Origin: Streptomyces phaeochromogenes
GTDB lineage: Bacteria > Actinomycetota > Actinomycetes > Streptomycetales > Streptomycetaceae
Reading direction: 5' to 3'
NCBI RefSeq assembly: GCF_001418655.1
Contig: NZ_LIQZ01000108.1
Span: forward strand, 1 to 60,737
Length of the DNA: 60,737 nucleotides
In this document: one piece after another, positions 8,751-17,669 of the stretch
Layout: every line of letters starts with the position of its first letter
Position numbering within the stretch: the first letter of the stretch is position 1
Made by a program: the position numbers and the translations under genes
Notes under the pieces: generated by a model
The model's input: the letters and a program-made list of their open reading frames with translations, nothing else
Databases searched by the model: none
What the model was told of the DNA's origin: nothing

Positions 8751-9776
8751 GTGCCGCGCTCATCTGTTTCGCCCGCCCTCTCCCCCGCACCCCCTCTGGG
8801 CGCCCTGCTGCGGCGGTACGCCGCCGGGGTCCCGCTGGCCTGCGAACCCGTCGACCAGGGGCTGCTCAACCGCGGCTACCGCCTCGCCACCACCCGGGGC
8901 CGGTACTTCCTCAAGCACCATTTCGACCCCGAGACCGCCGACCCCGCCGCGATCGCCCGCCAGCACCGCGCGACCCAGCGCCTCGCCGACCTCGGCGTCC
9001 CGGTGGCCCCGCCGCTGACCGGAACCGACGGCCGCACGGTCGCGGTCGTCGGCGGCCACGCGTACGCGCTGCACCCCTGGATCGACGGACGCCACCGCAG
9101 CGGGGCCCAGCTCACCACGGAGCAGTGCCGGCGCCTGGGGGCGCTCCTGGGCGTCGTACACGCGTCCCTGGAGCAGGTGATGCCGCCGCGGCGGTCCGAG
9201 GAGCGCGCGGAGAGCGCCGACCCCTCCGACACCTTCGCCCTCATCGACGACCTGCTCGCACGCGTGCGCCGCCACCACCCGGCCGACGCCTTCGACGAAC
9301 TGGCCCGCCACCGCCTCCTGGAGCGGCGCGCCCTCCTGGAACGGCACGCGGACCGGCGGCCCCCGCAGGGCGGCTCGGTGGGCTGGGTGCACGGGGACTT
9401 CCACCCCTTCAACGTGCTCTACCGGGGAAACACCCCCGCCGCGATCGTCGACTGGGACCGGCTCGGCGTCCAGCCGCAGGCCGAGGAGGCGGTGCGCTCC
9501 GCGGTGATCTTCTTCGTACGCCCCGCCGGCACGCTCGACCTGACGAAGGTACGGGCCTACGCGCGCGCGTACCGGCGCTCCGCGCGGGCCACCCCCTCCG
9601 AGCTGTCGGCCGCCGTGCACCGCGTGTGGTGGGAGCGGCTCAACGACTTCTGGATACTGCGCTGGCACTACGAGCGCGGGGACACCCGCGCCGACCCGCA
9701 GTTCCCCGCGGCCTCCGCGCTGGCGGTGTGGTGGACGCGGGAGTACGACGCGGTGTGCGAGGCGTTCGTGGGGTGA
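8751..9776 (+). CDS. Aminoglycoside phosphotransferase-fold kinase
   Basis: 341 residues with the APH/choline-kinase fold. The catalytic loop is WVHGDFHPFNVLY and the metal-binding aspartate is in AAIVDWDRLG (about residues 215-240). Related proteins phosphorylate small molecules such as homoserine, choline or antibiotics; the substrate here cannot be told. No ribosome-binding site precedes GTG 8751. A TAACAT hexamer ends 7 bases before it, the spacing expected for a leaderless transcript, so I keep this start. A long hairpin separates it from the convergent kinase gene. Confidence 0.75.
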   Translation: MPRSSVSPALSPAPPLGALLRRYAAGVPLACEPVDQGLLNRGYRLATTRGRYFLKHHFDPETADPAAIARQHRATQRLADLGVPVAPPLTGTDGRTVAVVGGHAYALHPWIDGRHRSGAQLTTEQCRRLGALLGVVHASLEQVMPPRRSEERAESADPSDTFALIDDLLARVRRHHPADAFDELARHRLLERRALLERHADRRPPQGGSVGWVHGDFHPFNVLYRGNTPAAIVDWDRLGVQPQAEEAVRSAVIFFVRPAGTLDLTKVRAYARAYRRSARATPSELSAAVHRVWWERLNDFWILRWHYERGDTRADPQFPAASALAVWWTREYDAVCEAFVG

Positions 9777-9857
9777 GGCCGAACCGACTCGACCGCGTCA
9801 GCCGGCTCACTCGGCGCGGTCGTCTCGGCCGTCTCGGCCGTGGGAGTCGTGAAACGG

Positions 9858-9899
9858 CACGCGCGCGTGGAGCCCGATTCCGGGTTCCACGCGCGCGTG
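9858..9899. terminator. Terminator between convergent genes
   Basis: Perfect 14-bp arms CACGCGCGCGTGGA / TCCACGCGCGCGTG around a 14-nt loop that itself contains CCCG/CGGG. It lies between the phosphotransferase and the Ser/Thr kinase stops, so it can serve both strands. Confidence 0.7.
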
Positions 9900-9922
9900 A
9901 AGGGTGTTCCGGAGGGGCCGGA

Positions 9923-11470
9923 TCAGCCGCCGGTCACGCCTTCCACGTCACCGACTTCACCCGTCGGCTCGCCCGACGGTGTCGGGTCGTCCGTCGGAGT
10001 CGTCTCCGGGTCCGATTCCGTCGGATCGTCCGTCGGAGTCGTCTCCGGGTCCGTCGGCTTACTCTTCGTGGGCGATGGGCTGTTGCTCGGCGATTGTGTG
10101 TACGACGGCGTGAAGTCCGGGTCGCCGCCCGTGCCGGTGTCCTGGTCCGTGGGCTCGTCCGTGGGCTCGTCGGACGTGCTCTCGCTCGGTGTCGTTTCCT
10201 TCTCGGTCTGCGAGGTGGTCGGCGTCTCCTTCGTACCGCCCCCGCCGCCGTCGCCGTTGCCGTTCTGCAGCGCCAGCGCGACCCCCGCCGCGATCGCGAC
10301 CACCGCGAGAACCGCGAGGATCCACAGCTTGCCGCGACCGCTGCCCCGGTTGCCGTGCCCCTCGAAGCCCCCGTCGTCGCCGCCTCCGCCACGGCCGGGC
10401 GGCAGCATCGGTGACGGGATCTGGGTGGTGCCCGAGTCGCCGGGGTGCGGCAGCCCTGCGGAGCCCGCGAGGCCCATCGCCGGGGTGTTCACGGCCTCGT
10501 GCATCTCCACGGGACCGGTGTTCCAGGTCCCGGTGTGGCCGCCCTGGTCGTACAGCATCTGCAGCCCGTACTGGGTGAGCCCGCGCATCTCCTCCGCGGT
10601 CTGGAACCGGTCGTCCGGCTCCTTCGCGAGAGAGCGCATGACCAGGCCGTCCAGCTCCGGCGGCGCCGCGTCCGAGACCTCGGAAGGGGGCACCGGGATG
10701 TCCTGGACGTGCTGGTAGACCACCGACAGCGGGGTCTCACCGGTGAACGGGGGCCGCAGCGCGAGGAGTTCGTAGAGGAGGCAGCCCGTCGCGTACAGGT
10801 CGCTGCGGTGGTCGACCGCCTTGCCGAGCGCCTGCTCCGGCGAGAGGTACTGGGGCGTGCCCATGACCATGCCGGTTTGAGTCATTGTCGACTGGGCGCC
10901 GTGCAGGGCGCGCGCGATGCCGAAGTCCATCACCTTGACCGCACCGGTGTTGGTGATGATCACGTTCGCGGGCTTGATGTCGCGGTGCACGATGCCGTGC
11001 TGATGCGAATAAGCAAGCGCCTCAAGCACTCCGGAGACAATGATGAGTGCCTGCTCGGGCCCGGGCGCCTCGGCGTTGAGCAGCAGGTCACGGATCGTGC
11101 GGCCCTCGACGAGCTCCATCACGATGTACGGGACGACCTGGTGTCCGACCACGTCCTCGCCGGAGTCGTAGACCGCCACCACCGCATGGTGGTTGAGCCC
11201 GGCCACCGACTGTGCCTCGCGCGTGAACCGCGCCTTGGACACGGGGTCTTCCGCCAGGTCGGAGCGGAGCAGCTTGACCGCGACGGTGCGCCCCAGCCGG
11301 ACATCCTCGGCGGCGAACACCTCGGCCATGCCGCCCCGGCCGAGTCTGTGGGTCATCCGATACCGGCCGTCGCCGACCAGCCCGCCGTTACCCCAAAACT
11401 CCGGCGCATCTGACATACCGCCGCCAGTCGCCTCGGGGTCGGACGGGCCCTGAGCGCGCTGCTGTGCCAT
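9923..11470 (-). CDS. Transmembrane Ser/Thr protein kinase without PASTA repeats
   Basis: 515 residues. The kinase domain spans about 35-300: glycine loop LGRGGMAEVF, lysine in VAVKLLRSD, HRDIKPANV, DFG in VMDFGIARA, and an activation loop TMTQTGMVMGTPQYLSPEQA whose threonines are likely autophosphorylation sites. A Gly-rich basic stretch leads to one membrane helix (LWILAVLAVVAIAAGVALAL). The outer part is only about 120 residues of Thr/Ser/Pro/Glu repeats (TPTDDPTES type) with no PASTA domain, so it is wall-spanning rather than an obvious ligand sensor. It is divergent from a second, closely similar kinase. The start could also be the internal MSDAPEF. Confidence 0.88.
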   Translation of the reverse strand: MAQQRAQGPSDPEATGGGMSDAPEFWGNGGLVGDGRYRMTHRLGRGGMAEVFAAEDVRLGRTVAVKLLRSDLAEDPVSKARFTREAQSVAGLNHHAVVAVYDSGEDVVGHQVVPYIVMELVEGRTIRDLLLNAEAPGPEQALIIVSGVLEALAYSHQHGIVHRDIKPANVIITNTGAVKVMDFGIARALHGAQSTMTQTGMVMGTPQYLSPEQALGKAVDHRSDLYATGCLLYELLALRPPFTGETPLSVVYQHVQDIPVPPSEVSDAAPPELDGLVMRSLAKEPDDRFQTAEEMRGLTQYGLQMLYDQGGHTGTWNTGPVEMHEAVNTPAMGLAGSAGLPHPGDSGTTQIPSPMLPPGRGGGGDDGGFEGHGNRGSGRGKLWILAVLAVVAIAAGVALALQNGNGDGGGGGTKETPTTSQTEKETTPSESTSDEPTDEPTDQDTGTGGDPDFTPSYTQSPSNSPSPTKSKPTDPETTPTDDPTESDPETTPTDDPTPSGEPTGEVGDVEGVTGG

Positions 11471-11819
11471 CAGTCCTCGCCGTCGTTTCTGTCCGCACCG
11501 GTCGAAAGGTACGCGCGGTGGTTGTTACGGTCTCCGTCGGGCCACGCTACAGCCTCCGCGTGAGAGGCCGACCCGGGATGGACCGGCCATGAAACCCACA
11601 GCCGGTCCGCGCGTGCAAATTCTGTGTACCGGGCGTACGGCACCTGTAACGCTTCCGCGACTCTTCTTTCGCGTACGGTCACGGAACGGGCACCGAGCTT
11701 GACGTGTCAGTGGCCTCCGGCAGACTTGGCCGGGAATAACACTAAGGATCACCGCCTCGGGGGCCACATCAGCAGCTTCGGCCCGTGTGACGGGGCACGC
11801 CGATGGGGGACGCAGAGAC
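11471..11819. other. Divergent promoter region of the two kinase genes
   Basis: 349 bp with no supported gene. It contains GTAC-cgggc-GTAC near 11626 and several AT-richer patches, but no promoter I would assign with confidence. Confidence 0.5.
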
Positions 11820-13460
11820 ATGAGCCAGGACGGCGGACACGGCCGGTACGCGGGGCGTTCGGTCGCCGGCGGGCGCTACCAACTGCGCGACCTGCTCGGC
11901 GAGGGCGGTATGGCCTCGGTCCATCTCGCGTACGACTCGGTGCTCGACCGACAGGTCGCGATCAAGACACTGCACACCGAGCTCGGCCGTGAGCAGGCCT
12001 TCCGCGAGCGCTTCCGCCGCGAGGCCCAGTCGGTGGCCAAGCTCACCCACACGAACATCGTCTCGGTCTTCGACACCGGCGAGGACGACCTGGACGGGGC
12101 GACCACTCCGTACATCGTCATGGAGTACGTCGAGGGCCGCCCGCTCGGCTCTGTCCTCGACCAGGACATCACTCAGTACGGCGCCATGCCGGCGGACAAG
12201 GCCCTGAAGATCACCGCGGACGTGCTGGCGGCGCTGGAGATCAGCCACGAGATGGGCCTGGTCCACCGCGACATCAAGCCGGGCAACGTGATGATGACGA
12301 AGCGGAACGTCGTCAAGGTGATGGACTTCGGCATCGCCCGCGCCATGCAGTCCGGTGTCACGTCAATGACACAGACCGGCATGGTCGTCGGCACCCCGCA
12401 GTACCTCTCGCCGGAGCAGGCCCTCGGCCGGGGCGTGGACGCCCGCTCGGACCTGTACTCGGTCGGCATCATGCTGTTCCAGCTGGTCACCGGGCGGCTG
12501 CCGTTCGAGGCGGACTCGCCGCTGGCCATAGCGTATGCGCACGTCCAGGAGGAGCCCGTGCTGGCCTCCTCGGTCAACCGCTCGCTGCCGCCGGCCGTGG
12601 ACGCGCTGATCACCCGCGCCCTGAAGAAGAACCCGAACGAGCGTTTCGTCAGCGCCGAGTCGATGCGCGACGAGTGCCTGCGCGTGGCCCAGTCGTTCCA
12701 GGCCGCACCGCCGAGCATCGTGCCGGGCGCCCAGACGTCGAGCGGCGCCGGTGTCGGCTCCGCGGTGTTCCCGCCGGTCGACCAGTCGGCCCAGGCTCCG
12801 CAGGGGAACGTACAGACGCCGTACCAGCCGGGCGCCTACGGCCCGCCGACCCCGGCGCACACGTCCACACCCGCCCAGTCGTACGGCTATCCGCAGCAGG
12901 GCGGCTACCCGACGCCGGCCCAGACCGCCGCGTACTCCCCGCAGCAGGGCTACTCGACGCCGCCGCCGTACACGATCACGCCGCAGCAGCCCTCGACGCC
13001 CGGCTCCGGGGGTGGCCGCAAGAGCAACATGCCGGTGATCGTGGGCTCGATCGTCGTCGCGCTGGCCGCCGTCGGCGGTCTGATCGCCGCGCTGCAGATG
13101 GGTGGCGGGGGCGACGACGACAAGGGCGGCGGTACCGAATCCAGCGCGTCGGCGTCCGAGGTGGCCGGGCACAAGGGGCCGGACACCACGAAGAAGATCG
13201 AGAAGACCGAGTGCACGGAGCCCGACGAGTCGTACAACGACGCCGACAAGATCAAGGTCCCGGACTTCAAGTTCAAGAACATGGACTCGGTGAAGGCGTG
13301 CCTGCAGGCGGCGGGCTGGCAGTACGAGAGCCAGCCGGTCGACGAGAACGCCTACGGCCAGGACACGGTCATGAGCCAGATCCCCGCCGCGGAGGCGGAC
13401 GTCGACCCCAAGAGCATGCCCAAGATCCAGCTCTATGTGTCGACGGGCAACCCCGCCTGA
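11820..13460 (+). CDS. Transmembrane Ser/Thr protein kinase with a single PASTA-like domain
   Basis: 546 residues from ATG 11820 (GGGGGA upstream); the frame opens at 11787. The kinase domain (about 15-285) has LGEGGMASVH, VAIKTL, VHRDIKPGNV, DFG and the activation loop TSMTQTGMVVGTPQYLSPEQA. A Gln/Pro/Tyr-rich cytoplasmic linker (about 300-405, QQGGYPTPAQ-type motifs) precedes the membrane helix VIVGSIVVALAAVGGLIAAL. The outer tail starts with acidic/Lys residues and ends with one PASTA-like unit (KVPDFKFKNMDSVKACLQAAGW to PKIQLYVSTG) that carries cysteines. It forms a divergent pair with the preceding kinase. Inputs and substrates are unknown. Confidence 0.9.
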   Translation: MSQDGGHGRYAGRSVAGGRYQLRDLLGEGGMASVHLAYDSVLDRQVAIKTLHTELGREQAFRERFRREAQSVAKLTHTNIVSVFDTGEDDLDGATTPYIVMEYVEGRPLGSVLDQDITQYGAMPADKALKITADVLAALEISHEMGLVHRDIKPGNVMMTKRNVVKVMDFGIARAMQSGVTSMTQTGMVVGTPQYLSPEQALGRGVDARSDLYSVGIMLFQLVTGRLPFEADSPLAIAYAHVQEEPVLASSVNRSLPPAVDALITRALKKNPNERFVSAESMRDECLRVAQSFQAAPPSIVPGAQTSSGAGVGSAVFPPVDQSAQAPQGNVQTPYQPGAYGPPTPAHTSTPAQSYGYPQQGGYPTPAQTAAYSPQQGYSTPPPYTITPQQPSTPGSGGGRKSNMPVIVGSIVVALAAVGGLIAALQMGGGGDDDKGGGTESSASASEVAGHKGPDTTKKIEKTECTEPDESYNDADKIKVPDFKFKNMDSVKACLQAAGWQYESQPVDENAYGQDTVMSQIPAAEADVDPKSMPKIQLYVSTGNPA

Positions 13461-13483
13461 TTGCTTGACCGTTCGGACACGCG

Positions 13484-13513
13484 AAGGGGCCCGGCATTTC
13501 TGCCGGGCCCCTT
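13484..13513. terminator. Terminator between the kinase and bpa
   Basis: Perfect 13-bp stem AAGGGGCCCGGCA / TGCCGGGCCCCTT with a TTTC loop. It is placed between convergent genes and probably works in both directions. Confidence 0.8.
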
Positions 13514-13583
13514 TCGTCCGCACGCTGTTCGGAGTGATGGGAATCGTCGGAGTTACGGGTGCAGGTTCGGGTACGGACCGCAG

Positions 13584-14126
13584 TTACAGGTACGGACCCC
13601 CGACACGGCCGCCCGCACGCGGGTCGTCGTCCTCCTCGCCGCCGCCCACACCCGGCGGGAGCGCCCGGCGCATCGACTCCAGCTGGGCGCGGGCCGCCAT
13701 CTGCTGGGCGAACAGGGTGGTCTGGATCCCGTGGAAGAGCCCCTCCAGCCACCCGACCAACTGGGCCTGCGCGATCCGCAGTTCGGCGTCGGAAGGGATG
13801 CCCTCGTCCGTGAACGGCAGGGACAGCCGCTCCAGTTCGTCGACGAGATCGGGAGCGAGCCCGTCCTCCAGCTCCTTGACCGAGCTGGCGTGGATCTCCT
13901 TGAGCCGGACCCGGCTCGCCTCGTCGAGGGGTGCCGCACGCACCTCCTCCAGCAGCTGCTTGATCATGCTCCCGATGCGCATGACCTTGGCGGGCTGCTC
14001 CACCATCTCCGTCACCGGGACCTCACGGGAGTCCTCGTCTCCTCCGCCGCCGAGAGCCATCCCGTCCTGGCCAACGACCAGGATCTGGGGGTTCTCCGGC
14101 GACCTTTCGTTCCTCGGCATCTCCAT
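13584..14126 (-). CDS. bpa: Bacterial proteasome activator (Bpa/PafE family)
   Basis: 180 residues from ATG 14126. The central region (ILVVGQDGMALGG, then VEQPAKVMRIGSMIKQLLEEVRAAPLDEASRVRL and the LRIAQAQLVGWLEGLFHGIQTTLFAQQMAAR helices) is diagnostic for the Bpa family. In mycobacteria this family forms a dodecameric ring that opens the 20S proteasome independently of ATP. The last residues GGPYL match the family's C-terminal G-X-Y-L docking motif, with the penultimate tyrosine present. It therefore probably activates the proteasome elsewhere on the chromosome. GTG 14150 is an alternative start without a good ribosome site. Confidence 0.88.
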   Translation of the reverse strand: MEMPRNERSPENPQILVVGQDGMALGGGGDEDSREVPVTEMVEQPAKVMRIGSMIKQLLEEVRAAPLDEASRVRLKEIHASSVKELEDGLAPDLVDELERLSLPFTDEGIPSDAELRIAQAQLVGWLEGLFHGIQTTLFAQQMAARAQLESMRRALPPGVGGGEEDDDPRAGGRVGGPYL

Positions 14127-14226
14127 GCCGCCATTCTCTCGCACCCGCACACTTCATCACTCTCGTGCCCCCTCCCGAGCGTGATCCACCATGTACGCAC
14201 CGGCGTGTACGCACCGGTGCCGAGCG

Positions 14227-14796
14227 TCAGACCGGCGGCGGCTGCGGCGGATCCGTGGCCGCCTCCGCCGCGAGCCGCAGCAGCCGGGCCTCGCAGTGGT
14301 CGAGCCACCGCATCTCGGCCTCCGCGCGGAAGACGAGATGCTCCAGGACGAGCAGCCGGGCCACCTCGTCCCGGTGCCCGGGGCCCTCCGCAAGCGCCTG
14401 CGCCCGCAGCCGGGTGTACGTGTGCATCGCCTCCGACAGATAACGCCGCTGTGTCTCCACGGTCGCCCGTATGTCGGCGCCTGGCGCCCCGACCGCCATG
14501 GCCAGCTTGATCGCCAGCTCGTCGCGCGGCAGGTTCGTGCGCTCCACGGGACGCGTGAACCAGGACCGCAGCTCGGCGCGGCCCTCGTCCGTGAGCGCGT
14601 ACAGCACGTGTCCGGCCTCGTCCGCGCCCTGCTGAACGACCAGACCGTCCCGCTCCAGTCGGCCCAGCGTCGTGTAGACCTGCCCGATGTTCAGCGGCCA
14701 GGTGGAGCCGGTGCGCGCCTCGAACTCGGTGCGCAGCCGCGAACCGTAGCGGGGCCCACGCTCCAGAAGTGCCAGCAGACCGTGACGTATCGACAT
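14227..14796 (-). CDS. PadR-family transcriptional regulator
   Basis: 189 residues from ATG 14796 (MSIRHGLLALLERGPRYGSRL), the usual PadR beginning; an upstream ATG at 14820 adds eight residues. The winged helix (about 1-85) includes LNIGQVYTTLGRLERDGLV and YALTDEGRAEL. The C-terminal half is a Vir-type helical dimerisation domain. These regulators usually repress transporters or stress genes in response to hydrophobic compounds. No obvious target adjoins it; the next upstream gene is divergent and encodes a small membrane protein. Confidence 0.85.
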   Translation of the reverse strand: MSIRHGLLALLERGPRYGSRLRTEFEARTGSTWPLNIGQVYTTLGRLERDGLVVQQGADEAGHVLYALTDEGRAELRSWFTRPVERTNLPRDELAIKLAMAVGAPGADIRATVETQRRYLSEAMHTYTRLRAQALAEGPGHRDEVARLLVLEHLVFRAEAEMRWLDHCEARLLRLAAEAATDPPQPPPV

Positions 14797-14950
14797 AACC
14801 GGTATCTCTACCCCGTACATCTGTGCACGCCAAGGGTGTCACTGAGGGTGACCGTGTCGGCACCGGACGGTCGGGATGCCGGTGCGGGCGCCACGTGTGA
14901 CTCTGGTGCCGTCGATCTTGGTTCCTTCGCACCAGGAGGGGGTCACCGAC

Positions 14951-15469
14951 GTGACTCCATGGCTCCGCCCCCTGCGCGTGACCGGCCTGCTGCTGGTCCT
15001 GCTGGCGGGCCCCGCTCCGATGTCGTACGCCGTCCCTCACGTCTCCTCCTACGAGCCCGCGCCCGGCGAGTCACGGGCCGGCAGCCGGGCCGGGGAGGGA
15101 CGCGAGCGGCCGGGCCGGGCACCCGCGCCGACGAAGGAGACGGAGGAGACAGAGGAAGAGCAACAGGAAGAGCAGGACGAAGAGGCAACGCCGGACGAGG
15201 CGCAAGAAGAAGCCCAGGACGAGGACGCCGGGGCCGGTCACCCGGACGGGCCAGCGGACGGCGAGCAGTCGGAGGGCGCTGTCGCCCCTGAGACGCCCGG
15301 GAACACCGTGCCCCGGTCCCACCCGCCGTTCGACGCCGAGCCGGCCGCCGGCCGCCACGTACGCGCCTCGGAACCCGTCCTGCGGGTCCTGCCCCTCGGC
15401 AGCGGACTGGTCCTCATCGGCCTGGGCCTCGGCCTCGCGTTCGTCGCACTGCGCGTACGGCGGGCCTGA
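14951..15469 (+). CDS. Small secreted or membrane-anchored acidic protein
   Basis: 172 residues from GTG 14951, with a strong AGGAGGGGG ribosome site. A signal-like hydrophobic N-terminus (LLLVLLAGPAPMSYA) is followed by a highly charged middle with long Glu/Gln runs (residues about 55-105). One hydrophobic C-terminal segment (LGSGLVLIGLGLGLAFVAL) ends in RVRRA, a positive stop-transfer tail. The plan resembles a wall-anchored protein, but there is no LPXTG or LAXTG motif before the helix. Family not recognised. Confidence 0.6.
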   Translation: MTPWLRPLRVTGLLLVLLAGPAPMSYAVPHVSSYEPAPGESRAGSRAGEGRERPGRAPAPTKETEETEEEQQEEQDEEATPDEAQEEAQDEDAGAGHPDGPADGEQSEGAVAPETPGNTVPRSHPPFDAEPAAGRHVRASEPVLRVLPLGSGLVLIGLGLGLAFVALRVRRA

Positions 15470-15475
15470 GGCGGG

Positions 15476-15498
15476 GCGGGGCCACGGTCCGGCCCCGC
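15476..15498. terminator. Short GC hairpin between convergent genes
   Basis: GCGGGGCC-n7-GGCCCCGC, 8-bp perfect stem, between the small membrane protein and the quinone oxidoreductase. Confidence 0.45.
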
Positions 15499-15524
15499 CG
15501 CAGCCCCGCCCCGGCCGTCGGGTC

Positions 15525-16505
15525 CTACGGGAGCGTGAGCAGCACCTTTCCGATGTTCCCGCTCTCCTCCAGCACCCGGTGCGCCGCGGCAGCGTCGCTC
15601 ATCGGCAGCTCGCGGTCGACCACCGGACGTACGTGACCCGCGGAGATCAGCGGCCAGACGTGCTCCCGTACGGCCGCGACGATCGACGCCTTCTCGCCGG
15701 CGGGACGGGCCCGCAGCGAGGTCGCGGTGACGGCGCCGCGCTTGCCCAGAAGCATCGCGATGTTCAGCTCGCCCTTGATGCCGCCCTGCATACCGATGAT
15801 CGCGAGGCGCCCGTTGACCGCGAGGGCCTGGACGTTGCGGTCCAGGTACTTGGCGCCCATGTTGTCGAGGATGACGTCGGCGCCGGCCCCGTCGGTGGCT
15901 GCCTTGATCTCCTCCACGAAGTCCTGCTCGCGGTAGTTGATCAGCACGTCCGCGCCGAGGTCGGCGCAGAAGTCCAGCTTCTCCTTGCTGCCCGCGGTGA
16001 CGGCGACCTTCGCGCCGACGGCCTTGGCCAGCTGGATCGCCATGGTGCCGATGCCACTCGCCCCGCCGTGCACCAGGAGCGTCTCGCCGGGGCGGAGGTG
16101 GGCGATCATGAAGACGTTGGACCAGACCGTGCAGGTCACCTCGGGCAGCGCGGCGGCCTTGTCGAGCCCGATCCCCTCGGGCACCGGCAGCAGCTGCCCG
16201 GCCGGCACGGCCACCTTCTCGGCGTACCCGCCGCCGGAGAGCAACGCGCACACCTCGTCCCCGACGGCCCACCCAGAGACACCGGCGCCGACGGCCGCGA
16301 TCCGCCCGGAGCATTCGAGACCGGGGTAAGGGGACGCGCCGGGCGGCGGATCGTAGAACCCCTGCCGCTGCAGCAGATCGGCACGGTTCACCGCGCTCGC
16401 CGCCACCTCCACCAGTACTTCGCCCTCTCCGGGCACCGGATCCGGGACCTCGTCCCACACCAGCGCCTCGGGCCCACCAGGTTCAGGAATAGTGATCGCT
16501 CGCAT
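15525..16505 (-). CDS. NADPH:quinone oxidoreductase (zeta-crystallin family)
   Basis: 326 residues, full length for zinc-free medium-chain dehydrogenases. It begins MRAITIPEPGGPEALVWDEVPDP, with the substrate-binding segment NRADLLQRQGFYDPPPGASPYPGLECSG. The NADPH-binding Rossmann motif is LLVHGGASGIGTMAIQLAKAVGA (about 140-165). The zinc ligands of alcohol dehydrogenases are absent. It likely reduces quinones or enones in the cytoplasm. It is 57 bp downstream of a K+ channel gene, same strand. Confidence 0.88.
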   Translation of the reverse strand: MRAITIPEPGGPEALVWDEVPDPVPGEGEVLVEVAASAVNRADLLQRQGFYDPPPGASPYPGLECSGRIAAVGAGVSGWAVGDEVCALLSGGGYAEKVAVPAGQLLPVPEGIGLDKAAALPEVTCTVWSNVFMIAHLRPGETLLVHGGASGIGTMAIQLAKAVGAKVAVTAGSKEKLDFCADLGADVLINYREQDFVEEIKAATDGAGADVILDNMGAKYLDRNVQALAVNGRLAIIGMQGGIKGELNIAMLLGKRGAVTATSLRARPAGEKASIVAAVREHVWPLISAGHVRPVVDRELPMSDAAAAHRVLEESGNIGKVLLTLP

Positions 16506-16562
16506 ATCGGCGAGGCTACTCCGGGCCTCCGGCCCTGCCGCCAGCTGCCGCCGGTCCTGCCT

Positions 16563-17669
16563 CTAGTCCTGCCGCAGCGGCCTCATGTCCGGTGCGACCT
16601 GGGTGTGCGGGGTGACCCGGACGATGGTGATCAGACGGTCCGTCAACTGCAGCTTGCCGATGGCGGGATCGTCGTATCCGAGGACGCGGTGTCCTCGTAC
16701 GACGCTGACCACCAGGTCCTCGGTCTCGCGGACGCCCTTGCCGACCTCGGCCTTTATGACGGGTCGTTCGACGATGTCGAGGCCGCTGCCCTGCTGGATG
16801 AGGTCCTCCATGACCATGCCGGCGCTGGGGCTGAGCACGGAGAGACCGAGGAGGCGGCCGGCCGCGCTGGCGCTGGTGATGACGGCGTCGGCGCCGGACT
16901 GTTTGAGCAGCGGCGCGTTCTCCTCCTCGCGCACGGCGGCCACGATCTTCGCCCCGCGGTTGAGCTGCCGGGCCGTCAGCGTGACGAGCACGGCCGTGTC
17001 GTCGCGCTGGGTCGCGATGATGATCTGCCGGGCCCGCTGGACCTCGGCACGGATCAGCACGTCACTGCGGGTGGCGTCGCCGACCACGCCCGCGTACCCG
17101 TCCGCCGTCGCCGCGTCGATCACCTTGAAGTTGGGATCGACGACCACGACCTGCTCCTTCTTCAGCCCCGTCGCGCACACGGTCTGAATCGCGGAGCGGC
17201 CTTTCGTGCCGAACCCGATGACAACGGTGTGCTCCCTCAAAGCGGTCCTCCAGCGGTTCAGTCGCCACTCCTCCCGGGTTCGTTCGGTGAGGACCTCGAG
17301 AGTGGTGCCGACCAGAATGATCAGGAACATCACGCGCAAGGGCGTGATCACGAAGATATTGGTGAACCGGGCGGCGTCACTGACGGGGGTGATGTCGCCG
17401 TATCCGGTGGTGGAGAGCGTGACGGTCGCGTAGTAGAAGGCGTCGAGCAGGTCGACCGAACCGTCCGAGTTGTCGTTGTAGCCGTCGTGGTCGGCGTAGA
17501 CGATGAGGGCGGTGCCGACCAGCACGAGCAGCGCGATGGTGACCCGTTTGGCGACCTGCCGCAACGGATGTTCCACCCGTCTGCGAGGCAGTTTCACCCG
17601 GCGGGTGACGATGCGTTCGTCCGCGTGACGGGCGATGGCGTCCTGGCCCGGAAGTTTCACGTGAAACAC
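16563..17669 (-). CDS. Potassium channel with TrkA-type RCK domain
   Basis: 368 residues. One helix (VTIALLVLVGTALIVYA), a pore loop with the selectivity filter STTGYGD, and a second helix (LRVMFLIILVGTTLEVL) make a two-helix channel subunit. A cytoplasmic TrkA-N domain follows (VVIGFGTKGRSAIQ, GxGxxG nucleotide motif) and then TrkA-C. The ion path is set by potassium and its gate probably by nucleotide binding. The GTG start lies inside a perfect parS site, and the codons read F-H-V-K; GTG 17660 is an alternative start. The 5' end overlaps the moeA stop by 13 bp, so it is probably co-transcribed with the molybdenum genes upstream, though no functional link is known. Confidence 0.9.
   Translation of the reverse strand: MFHVKLPGQDAIARHADERIVTRRVKLPRRRVEHPLRQVAKRVTIALLVLVGTALIVYADHDGYNDNSDGSVDLLDAFYYATVTLSTTGYGDITPVSDAARFTNIFVITPLRVMFLIILVGTTLEVLTERTREEWRLNRWRTALREHTVVIGFGTKGRSAIQTVCATGLKKEQVVVVDPNFKVIDAATADGYAGVVGDATRSDVLIRAEVQRARQIIIATQRDDTAVLVTLTARQLNRGAKIVAAVREEENAPLLKQSGADAVITSASAAGRLLGLSVLSPSAGMVMEDLIQQGSGLDIVERPVIKAEVGKGVRETEDLVVSVVRGHRVLGYDDPAIGKLQLTDRLITIVRVTPHTQVAPDMRPLRQD
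17654..17667. promoter_or_regulatory. parS site (ParB-binding), perfect
   Basis: GTTTCACGTGAAAC, the exact Streptomyces parS palindrome. It lies across the moeA 3' end and the K+ channel start. ParB bound here would help load and segregate the origin region. Confidence 0.9.
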
